DNA of 64,000 nt from Stentor roeselii (lineage: Eukaryota > Ciliophora > Heterotrichea > Heterotrichida > Stentoridae), in assembly GCA_006503475.1 (NCBI GenBank), contig RSEH01000054.1, forward strand, positions 62,001-126,000, given 5' to 3'. Positions 1 to 9,107 of this stretch are shown one piece after another. Below the pieces are notes generated by a model, which did no database searches, was not told where the DNA came from, and saw only the letters and a program-made list of their open reading frames with translations. Position numbers and translations under genes: made by a program. Each line of letters begins with the position of its first letter. Position 1 is the first letter of the stretch.

Positions 1-3000
1 GCTGCTGGACTTGCTCAGGCGAATCCTGCTATTAAAAAGGCGAGTCAGGCTTTGACGTTGATTGTTTATAGCTATATTGGAGATAAACTCACACCGTTGT
101 TGACTGATATTAAGGAGTCTACCATGAAAGTACTTCAGGATGAGTTTGCAAAAGTTACGCCTAATACTAATACGACCTTCAAAACCTACAAAGGCGCCGT
201 AGAGGTAAAAGTCGTAGATGCCAAGAAAATGCTAGACGAAGCCATGCCAAGGGCGAACATCGAGAAGCAGCTTCCCCCCTTACTAAAGAAACTCGGTGAC
301 GGTAACTGGAAAGTACGAAAAGAAGGTCTCGACGAGTTCGAAGCCTTACTAGAAGCCAGCAAAATGAGAATCTACCCAATCGGTCTAGAAGGAATCGTAA
401 AGGCCATTTCTCAAAGAATCCTCGATTCAAACAAAAGTCTTGTCAGGCAATCACTTCTTCTAAGTGCAAAGTTCGCGACAGCTCTAGGAGGCGAGAGTAA
501 AAACTTCGCAAGAAACCTTCTTCCAACAATTCTAAGTTGTTTAGGTGACAAGCAGAACCTTCTAAGGGCCGACGCGGTGACCGCTATAAACAAATGGGCA
601 GAAGAAGCAGGAACCGAAGTCGTGATCAGTTTCATGGCGACTCCCTTGGGGCAGGAGAACCCTGAGCAACGAACTGAGTTATTAAACTGGCTCATTGATC
701 ACAAAGACAAATTCAAAGAAGTCGACATGAAGACCTTTATTCAACCCACTCTTTCATGTCTTCAAGACAAGTCAGCAACAATTCGACAGAAAGGAGAAAC
801 TTTCTTTGCTGAAGTTGTGGAAATTGTGAGATTTGAAGCTTTTCAGCCTTTTCTTAAAGATATCAAACCTGCAGTGATGAACACTTTGAATGTCATTTTT
901 GATAAGTATAAACATCGCGGCCCTCCTGAACCTGCCCAAAGCGAAAGTGTGACAGGAACTCCTAAACTCCCGAGAGTCCCTCGCCCTTCGAAGGACTCTG
1001 AACCCAGTGCTCGCTCCGGGTCAAAAGAAAACCCAAAAGGCAAGACCGCCAGTGAAAGCAACTTAAAAGCTAGTCTAAAAAAACCAGAACCCAGAGGCAA
1101 AAACGCTCCATCTGTGGAAATCGCGATCAATCCTCCTGGAAATAAAGCGAAAAGACTGGACCTTGAATCAAAATGCAAATGGAATGTAGAAGAGATCAGA
1201 AGTGATTATTTAGAAAAGGTAAGAGAACAAATGCGGGCTTGTTTCAGCAATGACTTATTTACTTTAATGTTTCACGCTGACTTCAAGAAGCAAGTAGATG
1301 GAATCTCTTTCATCAGCAATCTTCAAACGTCTTCATTGCAGACGATCATCGACATCCTCGAGATCCTCTTCAAGTGGATCTGGATCCGAATGCAAGAAAA
1401 CACGAACACCCAGCTTTTAAAGGCAATCCTCGAGTTTCTAGAGTCCGCAATCAACAACCTACACGAAGAAGGCTACTTTTTACATGAAGTCGAAGCCTCC
1501 CTGCTGCTTCCAATCATGTGCGACAAATGTGGTCACAACAACCCTCAAATAAAATCAATGATCCGCGGAATAATCCACAACTCTTGCAAGATTTACTCAC
1601 CTGAAAAAGTTTTTGTCTTCGTTGTCAATGGCTTCAACTCGAAAAACACTCGAAGCAAAGTAGAAAACTTAGAAGAAGTCTCAGAACTCATCAAAACTCA
1701 CGGTCATGAAATCTGCGCAGTTAAAGACGTGAAAGCCATCGCGAAACAAGCTGAAAGTACTGATAATGCAGTTCGTAATGCAGCAGTGGCCACCATGGGC
1801 GAGCTTTTCCGCCTTGCAGGTGACAAAGTATGGCAGATGATGGGGAAAGTTCCTGATAAGGTGAAAGAAGCTTTTGAATTGCGTTTTAAAGCAGTTTCAG
1901 GAAGTACTGGAAGGACTTCTTCAAGGCAAAACACTTCGTCGAAAATAGCAACTCCGAAGGCGAGTAGTGTCGGAAACAGCTTTGAAGGGTCACGGTCCAC
2001 TACACCCAGCATGGCGAAAGAAGAGCCGCATGAGGTGAAAGAACCAATGCGAGAGAGCTTGAAAGACTTCACAAGACCTCCTCTTCACAGCGAAACTCAT
2101 AAAACTCTTCCTCCACTTGATGTAAGTAAAAGTTCACCTGTTCCTGAAGCGAAACTTGTTACTGTAGAAAGTGCGAAATTCCCGAGAGATAGTGATATTA
2201 CTGAAGAAACTGCTGGAAAAATGAAACATGACCATGATCTTGATATTCCTGGCGAAAATTTACTTTATGACCCGAAAGAACCGAATGAAAGTCTTCTTGC
2301 AGAGCCTATTAAGTATGATGAGTCCAGCTCGGAACTTGATAAACACATCGAAACTTTAAGAAGTGGAGACATGAGTGCAAGGGTTGACGCTCTTGTCTTT
2401 ATCAACGATTTCGTATTGAACTGTCTTGAAACACATAAAGAAGAACTGCAGAGAAAAGCGAATATCTTAGCTGACTCTTTAACAAGAGTAATAATCATCA
2501 CTTTTGACAAGCCTGTCGCTGACATTCCTCTGAGATTCGCGAAGTACTTTTTAAACGTAGTCAACAAAATCTGCTGTACCAAGCTGATCATGAAAGAACT
2601 CAATGAAAGTTCCCTTTTAGCCCTCGTCGAGCAGATCCTCATCCGCCTGCTTATCGAAGAACTAGAAAAACTCGGTGAAAAAGGCGAAGGAGAAGCGATG
2701 CTCAAGTCCTTAAACGGTACAATGCTTCGAATTCTAGAACATTGCAAACCCACTTTAATCTTAGTGGTACTCATCCGCTTGTTAACCAAGTACAAGTCAG
2801 GAACAAGTCTTCAGAAAATGACAGGACTTATCATCAGATGTCTTTTAAAACTCGCCAAAATCATGCCGAGTCTCATTCGACAAGTAGAGATCGGAAAGAT
2901 CTTAATTTCAATGCACGAGTACCTCATCGGGTCAAAACTTTCAAGTTCTGAAGACGTGGGCAGCAAGACGATTAAAACAATTTTAACTGAAATCGTCAAG

Positions 3001-3567
3001 TTACAGGGGCCGAGCATCTGGGAAGCTTATGAAGACATCAGAAAACATTCAGTTCCTGATGTTCAGATTGAAAGATGGATCAATGACATGGTGAGAAGCT
3101 CTTCATATTCCACAAACCCTGCAACTTTAGCTCCACCAAAACCGGCAAGTTCACCTTTAAATGATATTTTCAGTGTTATTAAGCAGGACTACCAGAAAGG
3201 CTTAGCCCAACTCGTTGAATTCATGCAAAAAAACCCGGGAACTGACTTGAAAACTGCTTTGGCTAATGTTGGGGAAGACTTGGCTAAAAGGATCAGCAGT
3301 GACTTGGAAAGAGGAGAAAATAATGCCACGGAAACTGGGGAAACTTTAGATGGGACGAAAAGTTATAACTTTGATGACTTTAGGAAAAGACTTTCGATGA
3401 TGAAGGAAAGATATGGAATCGCCAAGCAAGAGTCACCTGCTGATGGGTCGCAGTTGCTTGAAACTCTTCGTAATAAGGCCAAAGGACTTACAAAGCAGGA
3501 TAGCGTCGAATTTAATGACTTGAACAATCAACCGAAAAGCAGGATTCAGAACTTCAGAAGTAAGTAG
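1..3567 (+). CDS. XMAP215/ch-TOG/MOR1-family microtubule polymerase, 5'-truncated by window edge
   Basis: The frame is open from base 1, so the N-terminus lies outside the window; 1,188 residues are visible. Three TOG-type HEAT arrays are readable: residues ~84-303 (starting near EKQLPPLLKKLGDGNWKVRK), ~389-627 and ~779-1020. They are separated by Ser/Pro/Lys-rich linkers. The end (DIFSVIKQDYQKGLAQL) resembles the C-terminal helical segment of CKAP5/XMAP215. Family proteins bind tubulin through TOG domains and speed plus-end growth, acting at cortical, ciliary and spindle microtubules. By order the arrays correspond to TOG3-TOG5, so two TOGs should lie upstream. No intron is needed; the stop is TAG. 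Confidence 0.9.
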   Translation, partial: AAGLAQANPAIKKASQALTLIVYSYIGDKLTPLLTDIKESTMKVLQDEFAKVTPNTNTTFKTYKGAVEVKVVDAKKMLDEAMPRANIEKQLPPLLKKLGDGNWKVRKEGLDEFEALLEASKMRIYPIGLEGIVKAISQRILDSNKSLVRQSLLLSAKFATALGGESKNFARNLLPTILSCLGDKQNLLRADAVTAINKWAEEAGTEVVISFMATPLGQENPEQRTELLNWLIDHKDKFKEVDMKTFIQPTLSCLQDKSATIRQKGETFFAEVVEIVRFEAFQPFLKDIKPAVMNTLNVIFDKYKHRGPPEPAQSESVTGTPKLPRVPRPSKDSEPSARSGSKENPKGKTASESNLKASLKKPEPRGKNAPSVEIAINPPGNKAKRLDLESKCKWNVEEIRSDYLEKVREQMRACFSNDLFTLMFHADFKKQVDGISFISNLQTSSLQTIIDILEILFKWIWIRMQENTNTQLLKAILEFLESAINNLHEEGYFLHEVEASLLLPIMCDKCGHNNPQIKSMIRGIIHNSCKIYSPEKVFVFVVNGFNSKNTRSKVENLEEVSELIKTHGHEICAVKDVKAIAKQAESTDNAVRNAAVATMGELFRLAGDKVWQMMGKVPDKVKEAFELRFKAVSGSTGRTSSRQNTSSKIATPKASSVGNSFEGSRSTTPSMAKEEPHEVKEPMRESLKDFTRPPLHSETHKTLPPLDVSKSSPVPEAKLVTVESAKFPRDSDITEETAGKMKHDHDLDIPGENLLYDPKEPNESLLAEPIKYDESSSELDKHIETLRSGDMSARVDALVFINDFVLNCLETHKEELQRKANILADSLTRVIIITFDKPVADIPLRFAKYFLNVVNKICCTKLIMKELNESSLLALVEQILIRLLIEELEKLGEKGEGEAMLKSLNGTMLRILEHCKPTLILVVLIRLLTKYKSGTSLQKMTGLIIRCLLKLAKIMPSLIRQVEIGKILISMHEYLIGSKLSSSEDVGSKTIKTILTEIVKLQGPSIWEAYEDIRKHSVPDVQIERWINDMVRSSSYSTNPATLAPPKPASSPLNDIFSVIKQDYQKGLAQLVEFMQKNPGTDLKTALANVGEDLAKRISSDLERGENNATETGETLDGTKSYNFDDFRKRLSMMKERYGIAKQESPADGSQLLETLRNKAKGLTKQDSVEFNDLNNQPKSRIQNFRSK

Positions 3568-4489
3568 ATAGTAAATAATATTGAGGAAAGGATAATAAAT
3601 GGTAGAAGAAATGAAGTAAATGGAATTACTGTCGAATTAAGGAATCTTCGAGTAAAGTGATTAGGAGTACTGAGAGCTTAATGGTGATAATTAATAACTG
3701 AATTGTGTTCGGTATTGCAGCTCGATCAATAATAAAGGTCTGGAAGGACTTTTCACTGATCGCGAATTCCAAGATACTGATATTTTCACGGAAATTTACT
3801 AAAAACTGGTAAATCTTCTAATTTTGTTTTAGATAACTCAAATTGGACTACGTCATCGCAATCCATATCCAAGACTACTTGATTAAGGGAAATAAAAAAT
3901 TTATTCCGAGGATCAGATAGATTTTTGCAAGGAGATGTTTAGGAAATAGATATAATAACTCTCAATGCAAAAAATGATTACGAAATAGAAAAATTGGCTT
4001 TTATAAGTGCTTTTAAAGATTGGACAATTTGTAAATGAAAATCGTTTGAAAATTGAAATGATTATTTTTGAATCGGTTGAATGTTTGATACTGGAGGATT
4101 TAACAAGGATTTTATTACTTCATAAAATTGTTTGGAGGATTTAACAAGGATTTTATTACTTCATAAAATTGTTTGGAGAATTTAACAAGGATTTTATTAC
4201 TTCATAAAATTGTTGAAACTCTTGGCCTTGAAGCCAAGCAGATTATCTGAAAAATCAAGGGTTTATATATTATGGCTAATTAAAAAAATCTTGAGATCAT
4301 TGCAGAAAAGACCAGATATCAAAAGCATTTAGAAAATGTTGATTTACTCATTCTCTGCGATAAATATCTGCGTCTCAGAAATCTACTTAAAAAAAAAATC
4401 CTCTTTGAGGGGTAACCGAAGATCATAAGATAACAACGAAGAAATAGATCTAAGAATGAAATAGTGTCTGAAATAAAAAAAGTCTACTA
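3568..4489. other. Gene-poor AT-rich stretch
   Basis: No intact gene is visible. Short coding-like patches exist on the plus strand, for example one near 3846-3917 reading DYVIAIHIQDYLIKGNKKF, but they are broken by stops. They may be older parts of the anoctamin relic that follows. The stretch also holds a 41-bp tandem repeat. Confidence 0.5.
4092..4214. repeat. Tandem repeat, three copies of 41 bp
   Basis: Three nearly identical head-to-tail copies start near 4093, 4134 and 4175. The core reads GGATTTAACAAGGATTTTAT and continues to CATAAAATTGTT. The third copy has GGAGAA where the others have GGAGGA. The period is not a multiple of 3 and no open frame spans the array, so it is probably noncoding. 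Confidence 0.9.
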
Positions 4490-4996
4490 CTTTAATAGAG
4501 ACACGGAATTAACTAATCAAATTTTCTCAAAATCGCAATTCAGCCTGTTTACTCTTTTCGCCATTCTTTTCCAATGTCAACTATTCTGGCGTTTATTGGC
4601 TCCTTGCTCGAGATGTTTACTGATAAGTTTAAAATTTTAAACCTCAAAAAGCGATCTGTTCCTTTTTAGACTAAAGATGTGGGAAGGTGGCTTAGATTTA
4701 GAATATCTCTGCTTTAAATATTTCTACAAATTCTGCATGTTTTGCTTTACTGATGAGCTTTGAAGGATACTAAAGACTCAATCAAGTTTATTATTAAAGT
4801 GCTTTTTGCTGTTACTCTGATTATTTTCAGGACTCAGGTGCATCGGATGATTCCTGATACGTTACCGAAGTATAAGATTATTTTTGCAAGAGATGAATTT
4901 GGTATTTCTAAATTAATGCATCAAGTAGAAAAAATTGAAGGAGAAGCTGAGGATTATGATGGGAATATTTATATACTTAATACTAGGTTTATTTAA
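4490..4996 (+). pseudogene. Decayed 3' end of an anoctamin/TMEM16-like gene
   Basis: Conceptual translation gives patches in the order of an anoctamin C-terminal half. QFSLFTLFAILF recalls the QFGYVTLF segment. After a frame change comes STILAFIGSLLEMFTDKFKI (cf. NNIIEIRxDAxK), then RSVPF, a stop, and TKDVGRW (cf. KDIGxW). The last 237 bases are open and end with a hydrophobic helix and MIPDTLPKYK, recalling the IPDVPxxV motif after the last membrane helix. The frame carries several in-frame stops (TAG, TAA, two TGA) and lacks the large extracellular loop. Intact relatives are lipid scramblases or chloride channels. The family call is by motif order only. Confidence 0.5.
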
Positions 4997-5027
4997 TTCG
5001 TAAAATTTCGAGAAATTGCTTGGATTG

Positions 5028-5384
5028 TCAAGTGCTTGAGTTAATTTTTTCGATAAGGTTTACACTTTTGACTGACAAGTTACTCGAAAATATTCTTGTC
5101 TTAGAAGAGTGTTTCGGATGCGTTTCTTCTTGAGCAGAGGAAGGAGAAAGATTAATACAGGTGAAAACTGGAGTCGAATTCGAGGTAGTCAATTTAGAAT
5201 TCGGTAGTGTTTTGAATGAAAAGTCCTGTTTAGAAATCCTTGATTTTTGAAGTTCCTCTAAGTAAATCGAGCTAGCTTGAGCCAAGAATTCAGTTTTTTC
5301 CCCGTCTGTGTAAGATTTTTCTAAGTTACTTTCAGTCAAAGTGGGTAGCAGAGAGCTATTTAAACATGAAATGTCCATGCCCAT
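5028..5384 (-). CDS. Uncharacterised small Ser/Thr-rich protein, 118 aa
   Basis: An ATG-initiated frame begins MGMDISCLNSS and ends NSST before a TGA stop. It is polar, rich in Ser, Thr, Glu and Lys, with no recognised domain, signal peptide or membrane helix. It is divergent from the YCII gene, sharing a ~196-bp AT-rich upstream region with it. The clear start and upstream context make it a plausible gene, but no family support exists. Confidence 0.45.
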   Translation of the reverse strand: MGMDISCLNSSLLPTLTESNLEKSYTDGEKTEFLAQASSIYLEELQKSRISKQDFSFKTLPNSKLTTSNSTPVFTCINLSPSSAQEETHPKHSSKTRIFSSNLSVKSVNLIEKINSST

Positions 5385-5580
5385 TGGTTTATAGTGTAAT
5401 TTAGTTAATCATTAGTAAATCCATTTCAAAACCTACCCCAAACGATCCAGTTCATCTTATCAAATCCCTGAAAATCATTCAGGAGGTTCAACAAACAGTA
5501 AAAAAAACTCATCAAAAAATAAAACCTTTCAAAATCCTTCTCAATTCCTTATCCTTCAAACATTTAAATATAAGAAATAA

Positions 5581-5886
5581 ATGCTTAGAAATCTCTTAAG
5601 AAATAAGCACTACCTGCTCACTTACAACTATGTCCCTGACATGGTCAACAAGCGAGCTCCTCATCGAGAAGCTCACATCGCCTACGCCAAGGCATTCGAG
5701 TCTAAAGGTTTACTTCTCGGAGGAGCCCTTCAAAACCCGGTGGATTCAGGAGTTCTTTTATTTGATTCAGATGAAACTTCAGTGAAGACTTACGCTGAAA
5801 ACGACCCTTACATGAAGAACGGTCTGATTACTTCTTATTCAGTTCGAGAAATAATGTTAGCCTTCGGATCAATCAAGCCGAATTAA
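5581..5886 (+). CDS. YCII-domain (YciI-like) protein
   Basis: This 101-residue protein is close to the usual ~95 aa of YciI-related proteins. LLTYNYVPDMVNKRAPHREAH matches the N-terminal strand and helix with the conserved R-xxH, GLLLGGALQNPVD the central GGAL-P signature, and DPYMKNGLITSYSVRE the DPY-xxGL end. The family adopts a dimeric ferredoxin-like fold; the eukaryotic members are poorly characterised. The ATG follows an AT-rich leader (ATAAGAAATAA). The basic start MLRNLLRNK could be a short organelle-targeting extension, which is inference. Confidence 0.85.
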   Translation: MLRNLLRNKHYLLTYNYVPDMVNKRAPHREAHIAYAKAFESKGLLLGGALQNPVDSGVLLFDSDETSVKTYAENDPYMKNGLITSYSVREIMLAFGSIKPN

Positions 5887-5894
5887 TAACTATC

Positions 5895-6383
5895 TTAAGG
5901 GTTGTTATTCAATAAATTAAAACTTTGAGTGCTTATTTTAGACAACACGATTCTTCTCTCTGTACGCATCTTGCCGTAACTCAGTAAAATGTCCTCGCAT
6001 TTTTCACCTGGAAGTGAACGGTCAGTCATTTCAACCTCGACTGAAGGCGACTTGATCTTCGGCAGCAGGCAATATTTTTTTGAATTGAACCAAGACTCGT
6101 TTTTCGTGTGTTTTTGAATGATTTTATTTGTGGAAATTTTAGGAATTTTGTATTTTTCTAGTCCGGATTTCCTGGCCTGGATCATTTCAAGAATTTCTTT
6201 GATTTTTGAGTTGTTGCTGAAAGGTGAGGAATGTCTCGACCTTTGAACACTTGTAGAAAAATTTGACAGGACTGGTTTTACAATTTTTTCCCTGAACAAG
6301 ACATGATCTCTAATTTTCCGTGGAAGTAAAGTAGAGTCATTTACATTCAATTCTGAGTAAAAGTTCATTTTTCGATAAGACAT
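5895..6383 (-). CDS. Uncharacterised basic protein, 162 aa
   Basis: The frame starts MSYRKMNFYSELN and ends LLNNNP-TAA. It is Lys/Ser/Asn-rich, mostly polar, with a short helical stretch (KIKEILEMIQARKSGLEKYK). No domain is recognised. It lies just 11 nt downstream of the bromodomain gene on the same strand, so the two may share a transcription unit or overlap promoter and 3' UTR. Confidence 0.55.
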   Translation of the reverse strand: MSYRKMNFYSELNVNDSTLLPRKIRDHVLFREKIVKPVLSNFSTSVQRSRHSSPFSNNSKIKEILEMIQARKSGLEKYKIPKISTNKIIQKHTKNESWFNSKKYCLLPKIKSPSVEVEMTDRSLPGEKCEDILLSYGKMRTERRIVLSKISTQSFNLLNNNP

Positions 6384-6394
6384 CGATTTATCTA

Positions 6395-6982
6395 CTAAAT
6401 TATTCTGACCTTCTTGGTCTTCGGCTGTTCTTCAATCACAGAGTTGAGTTTATCATAAAGAGTTTTGTCGATTTTATCAAATTTGATTTGCAGGAACTTG
6501 TTTCCAATTTTTTCAATTGAATTTTTCCCGTTTGCCTCCATTAACTTGATGACTTCGACAAGACTCTCTGGGGATGCAAGTCGGTATTTCTCGGCAAGGT
6601 CGACAAGCATGTCGAATGTCACTGAATTTCTATCGCGCTTTTCAGGAGCTGTTAAAATTATTCCTAGCTCTTCGCAGGTCGATTTCAATTTGGATTGCAT
6701 TGAATTCGCACTTGATACTATCGCCTATCTGGATTTTACTGAACCTGCCTGGTTGTAGGTCCTGCAGTTTTCCCACATTAGTTGGAAGTCGTCGATTAGT
6801 TCTTCAATTGTGGAGTATTTTTCTTGTTTTAACTTTTTGCGGATTGTTGACATGTCCATAGGCTTTTTTATTATTTGAGGGTAGTCGGAAAGACCGAGGC
6901 CTTTGTAGTCGACTGGCTTTAGGAAATTCACTGCTTCGGGTAACTTTTCTAGAGACTTTATCAGGGATGAGGCTTTTTCCAT
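6395..6982 (-). CDS. BET-like protein: single bromodomain plus NET domain, one 15-nt intron
   Basis: Exons 6982-6740 and 6724-6395 join across a 15-nt intron to give 190 residues. The bromodomain occupies ~1-100: YPQIIKKPMDMSTIRKKL is the ZA loop and WENCRTYNQAGS contains the acetyl-lysine-binding Asn (YN). The second half (~115-185, ending KFDKIDKTLYDKLNSVIEEQ) resembles the BET NET domain. BET proteins bind acetylated histones in the nucleus and recruit transcription factors. Animal BETs have two bromodomains and long tails; this is a minimal one-bromodomain form, like plant GTE proteins. The splice restores the helix-C reading frame exactly. Confidence 0.85.
6725..6739 (-). other. 15-nt intron of the bromodomain gene
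   Basis: On the minus strand this reads GTAAAATCCAGATAG. It has GT-AG ends and A at position 10. Retention puts an in-frame TAG at its end; removal joins YNQAGS to AIVSSANSMQSK without a gap in the bromodomain. Confidence 0.9.
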
Positions 6983-7203
6983 ATATTTTAGTTTATTGAT
7001 GAACTGGCGGTAAGTTAGAGTTTTTATATGGTTTACTTTAAAGTGAATTTAATAGTTTATATTGGAATTATTGTTAAAGTTTCAATCTTTTGATCTGAGA
7101 ACAGAATATGGATGTTTAATTTCATTAAGGCTTGCTTAGAACTTCTTTAGTTTTAGTTCCAGAATCGATTGATTCAGTCTAATTTCAGATTGATAGAATA
7201 ATA

Positions 7204-7650
7204 ATGGTAGAAAAACTTACCCAAGATCAAATTTCTGAAATAAAAGAAGCTTTTTGTCTCTTTCAAGAAGATCAAGATGGAAAGATTCCAAACAATATGC
7301 TAGGACACGTTTTCAGGACTTTGGGGATGAATCCAACCGAAGTTGAACTAAATGAAATGATTAAAGAAGTTGATACTGAAGGAAGTGGAAATTTTGGTAT
7401 ATCAGAATTATTGAATATCATGGCAATTAAAATGAAAGATGATGACCTTGAAAATGAATTAATTCAAGCGTTTCAAGAACTTGATAGAGATGGTGATGGG
7501 CTTATTAGTATTGCTGAACTCAGAAATATGATGTCGGAACTCGGAAAAAAATTAGTTTGTAGTGAAGTTGAAGAGCCTATAAAAGAAGCCAATTTTGATT
7601 GTGATGAGTACATCAACCTTGAAAGTTTTCTTAAAATAATTAAAGGCTAG
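7204..7650 (+). CDS. Divergent calmodulin-like protein, 148 aa
   Basis: It is calmodulin-length and aligns end to end with calmodulin (LTQDQISEIKEAFCLF, ELIQAFQELDRDGDGLIS). EF-hand 3, DRDGDGLISIAE, is canonical. EF-hand 2 (DTEGSGNFGISE) is plausible. EF-hand 1 (QEDQDGKIPNNM) has lost the residues at loop positions 1 and 12, and EF-hand 4 (NFDCDEYINLES) lacks Gly6 and Glu12. It therefore probably binds one or two Ca2+ and acts as a specialised sensor or light chain. It stands 39 kb from the calmodulin cluster and diverges from the bromodomain gene. Confidence 0.85.
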   Translation: MVEKLTQDQISEIKEAFCLFQEDQDGKIPNNMLGHVFRTLGMNPTEVELNEMIKEVDTEGSGNFGISELLNIMAIKMKDDDLENELIQAFQELDRDGDGLISIAELRNMMSELGKKLVCSEVEEPIKEANFDCDEYINLESFLKIIKG

Positions 7651-8028
7651 GTTAAAAGAAGTAAGAATAAATACAACTCTTTGGTGCTAAATATTAGAAA
7701 ATGGTATTATTAGAGAAATAGCATCAAATATTTTAAGTTAACTCCCTAATAAGAATTGTACTTTATATAATCCCTTATATCTTTTCTCTAAAAATAAATA
7801 TCATAATAAAAATACCTAATGAATAAATTCAAAGAAATAATCATAAGAAAATTCTTTCTACTAAAAACATGATTCCTAACTGATATATATTCATTTATCA
7901 TAAAATTAAAATGATAAGAATCCCTCAGTCCTAAAATAGTAAATCAAAACTCGGCCTAAGATATTTAAAATATTTTAGCCAGACTATAAAAATTAGCCGT
8001 TTTGCTTTATATTCTTAGGAAAGAAAAA
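7651..8028. other. Intergenic, AT-rich
   Basis: No coding signal is seen. An imperfect 28-bp palindrome at 7953-7980 (GGCCTAAGATATTT followed by AAAATATTTTAGCC) lies about 50-75 nt upstream of the next start and could be a regulatory site, although chance is likely in such AT-rich sequence. Confidence 0.4.
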
Positions 8029-8322
8029 ATGCTTATTAAATTCATGGGCTGCATTGAAATAGTTGATGTCGATAAAGGTCGGACCATTTTTTCAAATTCA
8101 AGTCGAGAGTCTGAGAGTAACTTGGATACAAGTGCTCAGTCGGCACAAGGCCCAGTTAAATTTGACGGCCTTAAAGCTGAATCTGACCTGGACAATGAAT
8201 CAGTATCAAAAAATCATAAAAGTCGAAATTTTTCAGTTCTAAGCCAAACCCAAGAGCTAAATTTGCCTGATGTTTCACAAGCCTCAAGTATTTTATCTTG
8301 GAAGAATGCGAATGCCAACTAA
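8029..8322 (+). CDS. Uncharacterised small protein, possible MGC lipid-anchor start
   Basis: The frame is open upstream without ATG. The first ATG is at 8029 (MLIKFMGCIEIVDVD, 97 aa) and the second at 8044 (MGCIEIVDVDKGRTIF, 92 aa). If the second is used, Gly2-Cys3 would be a candidate N-myristoylation and palmitoylation site, though position 6 is Ile rather than the preferred Ser/Thr. The rest is polar and Ser-rich, ending SILSWKNANAN. No domain is recognised. Confidence 0.5.
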   Translation: MLIKFMGCIEIVDVDKGRTIFSNSSRESESNLDTSAQSAQGPVKFDGLKAESDLDNESVSKNHKSRNFSVLSQTQELNLPDVSQASSILSWKNANAN

Positions 8323-8537
8323 ACTAGTTAATTTTTAATCCTTAAGCCCAACGTATTGTACCTATTCAAGTCAAACCTAAATTGATCTCACACCACAAAC
8401 CATTCAATGATCAAACCAAGAAAATTAAATCCAAATAGAAAAATATCGATTTTTTCCTAAAAGCCTAGCAAATCATCTAGAAATTATAATTTTATGAAGT
8501 TATGAGTCCTCAGATCATTCCAATAAGTAAATAAATA

Positions 8538-9065
8538 ATGCAAAGTCAATTCACCCAGAAGAACAACTATCTAAACCTACTGCTTCTAACAGAAAATCAA
8601 CTGATTTTCAAGAAACCTAAAATCAAAATCACGTCTCCATCAATAAAAAAGAACCCATCAATGCGAAAATCCTTAGATTTCCAGCCTAAATCAATCACAT
8701 CAAAAAACATCAAAGAAAAGCGAATTATTTTAAGAAAAATCTTCGACAGCAAAACCCTTCCAACAAAAAACTCTTCAAAAGGAAACAACTTACAAATAAT
8801 CGGCAAGTCTGAAAGTCAAGAACCATCTCGATGCCCATCAGTCCATCGAAAGTTGAACTCAATATCCCGTCCATCAAACAAAACCTTGAAATCATTAGGA
8901 CCGAGTCCTCAACCGAGTAAATCAAACCAGTTAATTTTTCCCTTCTCCCAAAAGAAACCTCGTCGAACCATCATTCAAGTTGTCCCACTTCTAACAAAAA
9001 ATCAAGAAACAACTGAACTAGATGACCTTGAAGACAGCATGATAATCAAGTCACGTTACTTCTAA
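8538..9065 (+). CDS. Uncharacterised basic Ser/Lys/Pro-rich protein, 175 aa
   Basis: The frame starts after a typical ATAAATA leader (MQSQFTQKNN). It is low-complexity and basic with many Ser-Pro and Lys-Pro sites, probably disordered, and ends with an acidic patch (TTELDDLEDSMIIKSRYF). It carries the peptide RKSLDF, which recurs as HKSLDF in the next gene 42 nt downstream. No known domain. The composition suggests a cytoskeletal or phospho-regulated linker, which is only a guess. Confidence 0.6.
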   Translation: MQSQFTQKNNYLNLLLLTENQLIFKKPKIKITSPSIKKNPSMRKSLDFQPKSITSKNIKEKRIILRKIFDSKTLPTKNSSKGNNLQIIGKSESQEPSRCPSVHRKLNSISRPSNKTLKSLGPSPQPSKSNQLIFPFSQKKPRRTIIQVVPLLTKNQETTELDDLEDSMIIKSRYF

Positions 9066-9107
9066 ACTTCCCTCATTTTTCTAATAAGAATTTAATTTAT
9101 ATTCACT

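Noticed and set aside
2265-2795. 176-codon minus-strand open frame
   Set aside because: Antisense to the TOG5 region of the XMAP215 gene, Ser/Arg-rich with no domain; shadow.
7953-7980. Imperfect palindrome as a terminator or regulatory hairpin
   Set aside because: Only imperfectly paired and A/T-rich; expected by chance at this composition. Mentioned only in the intergenic entry.
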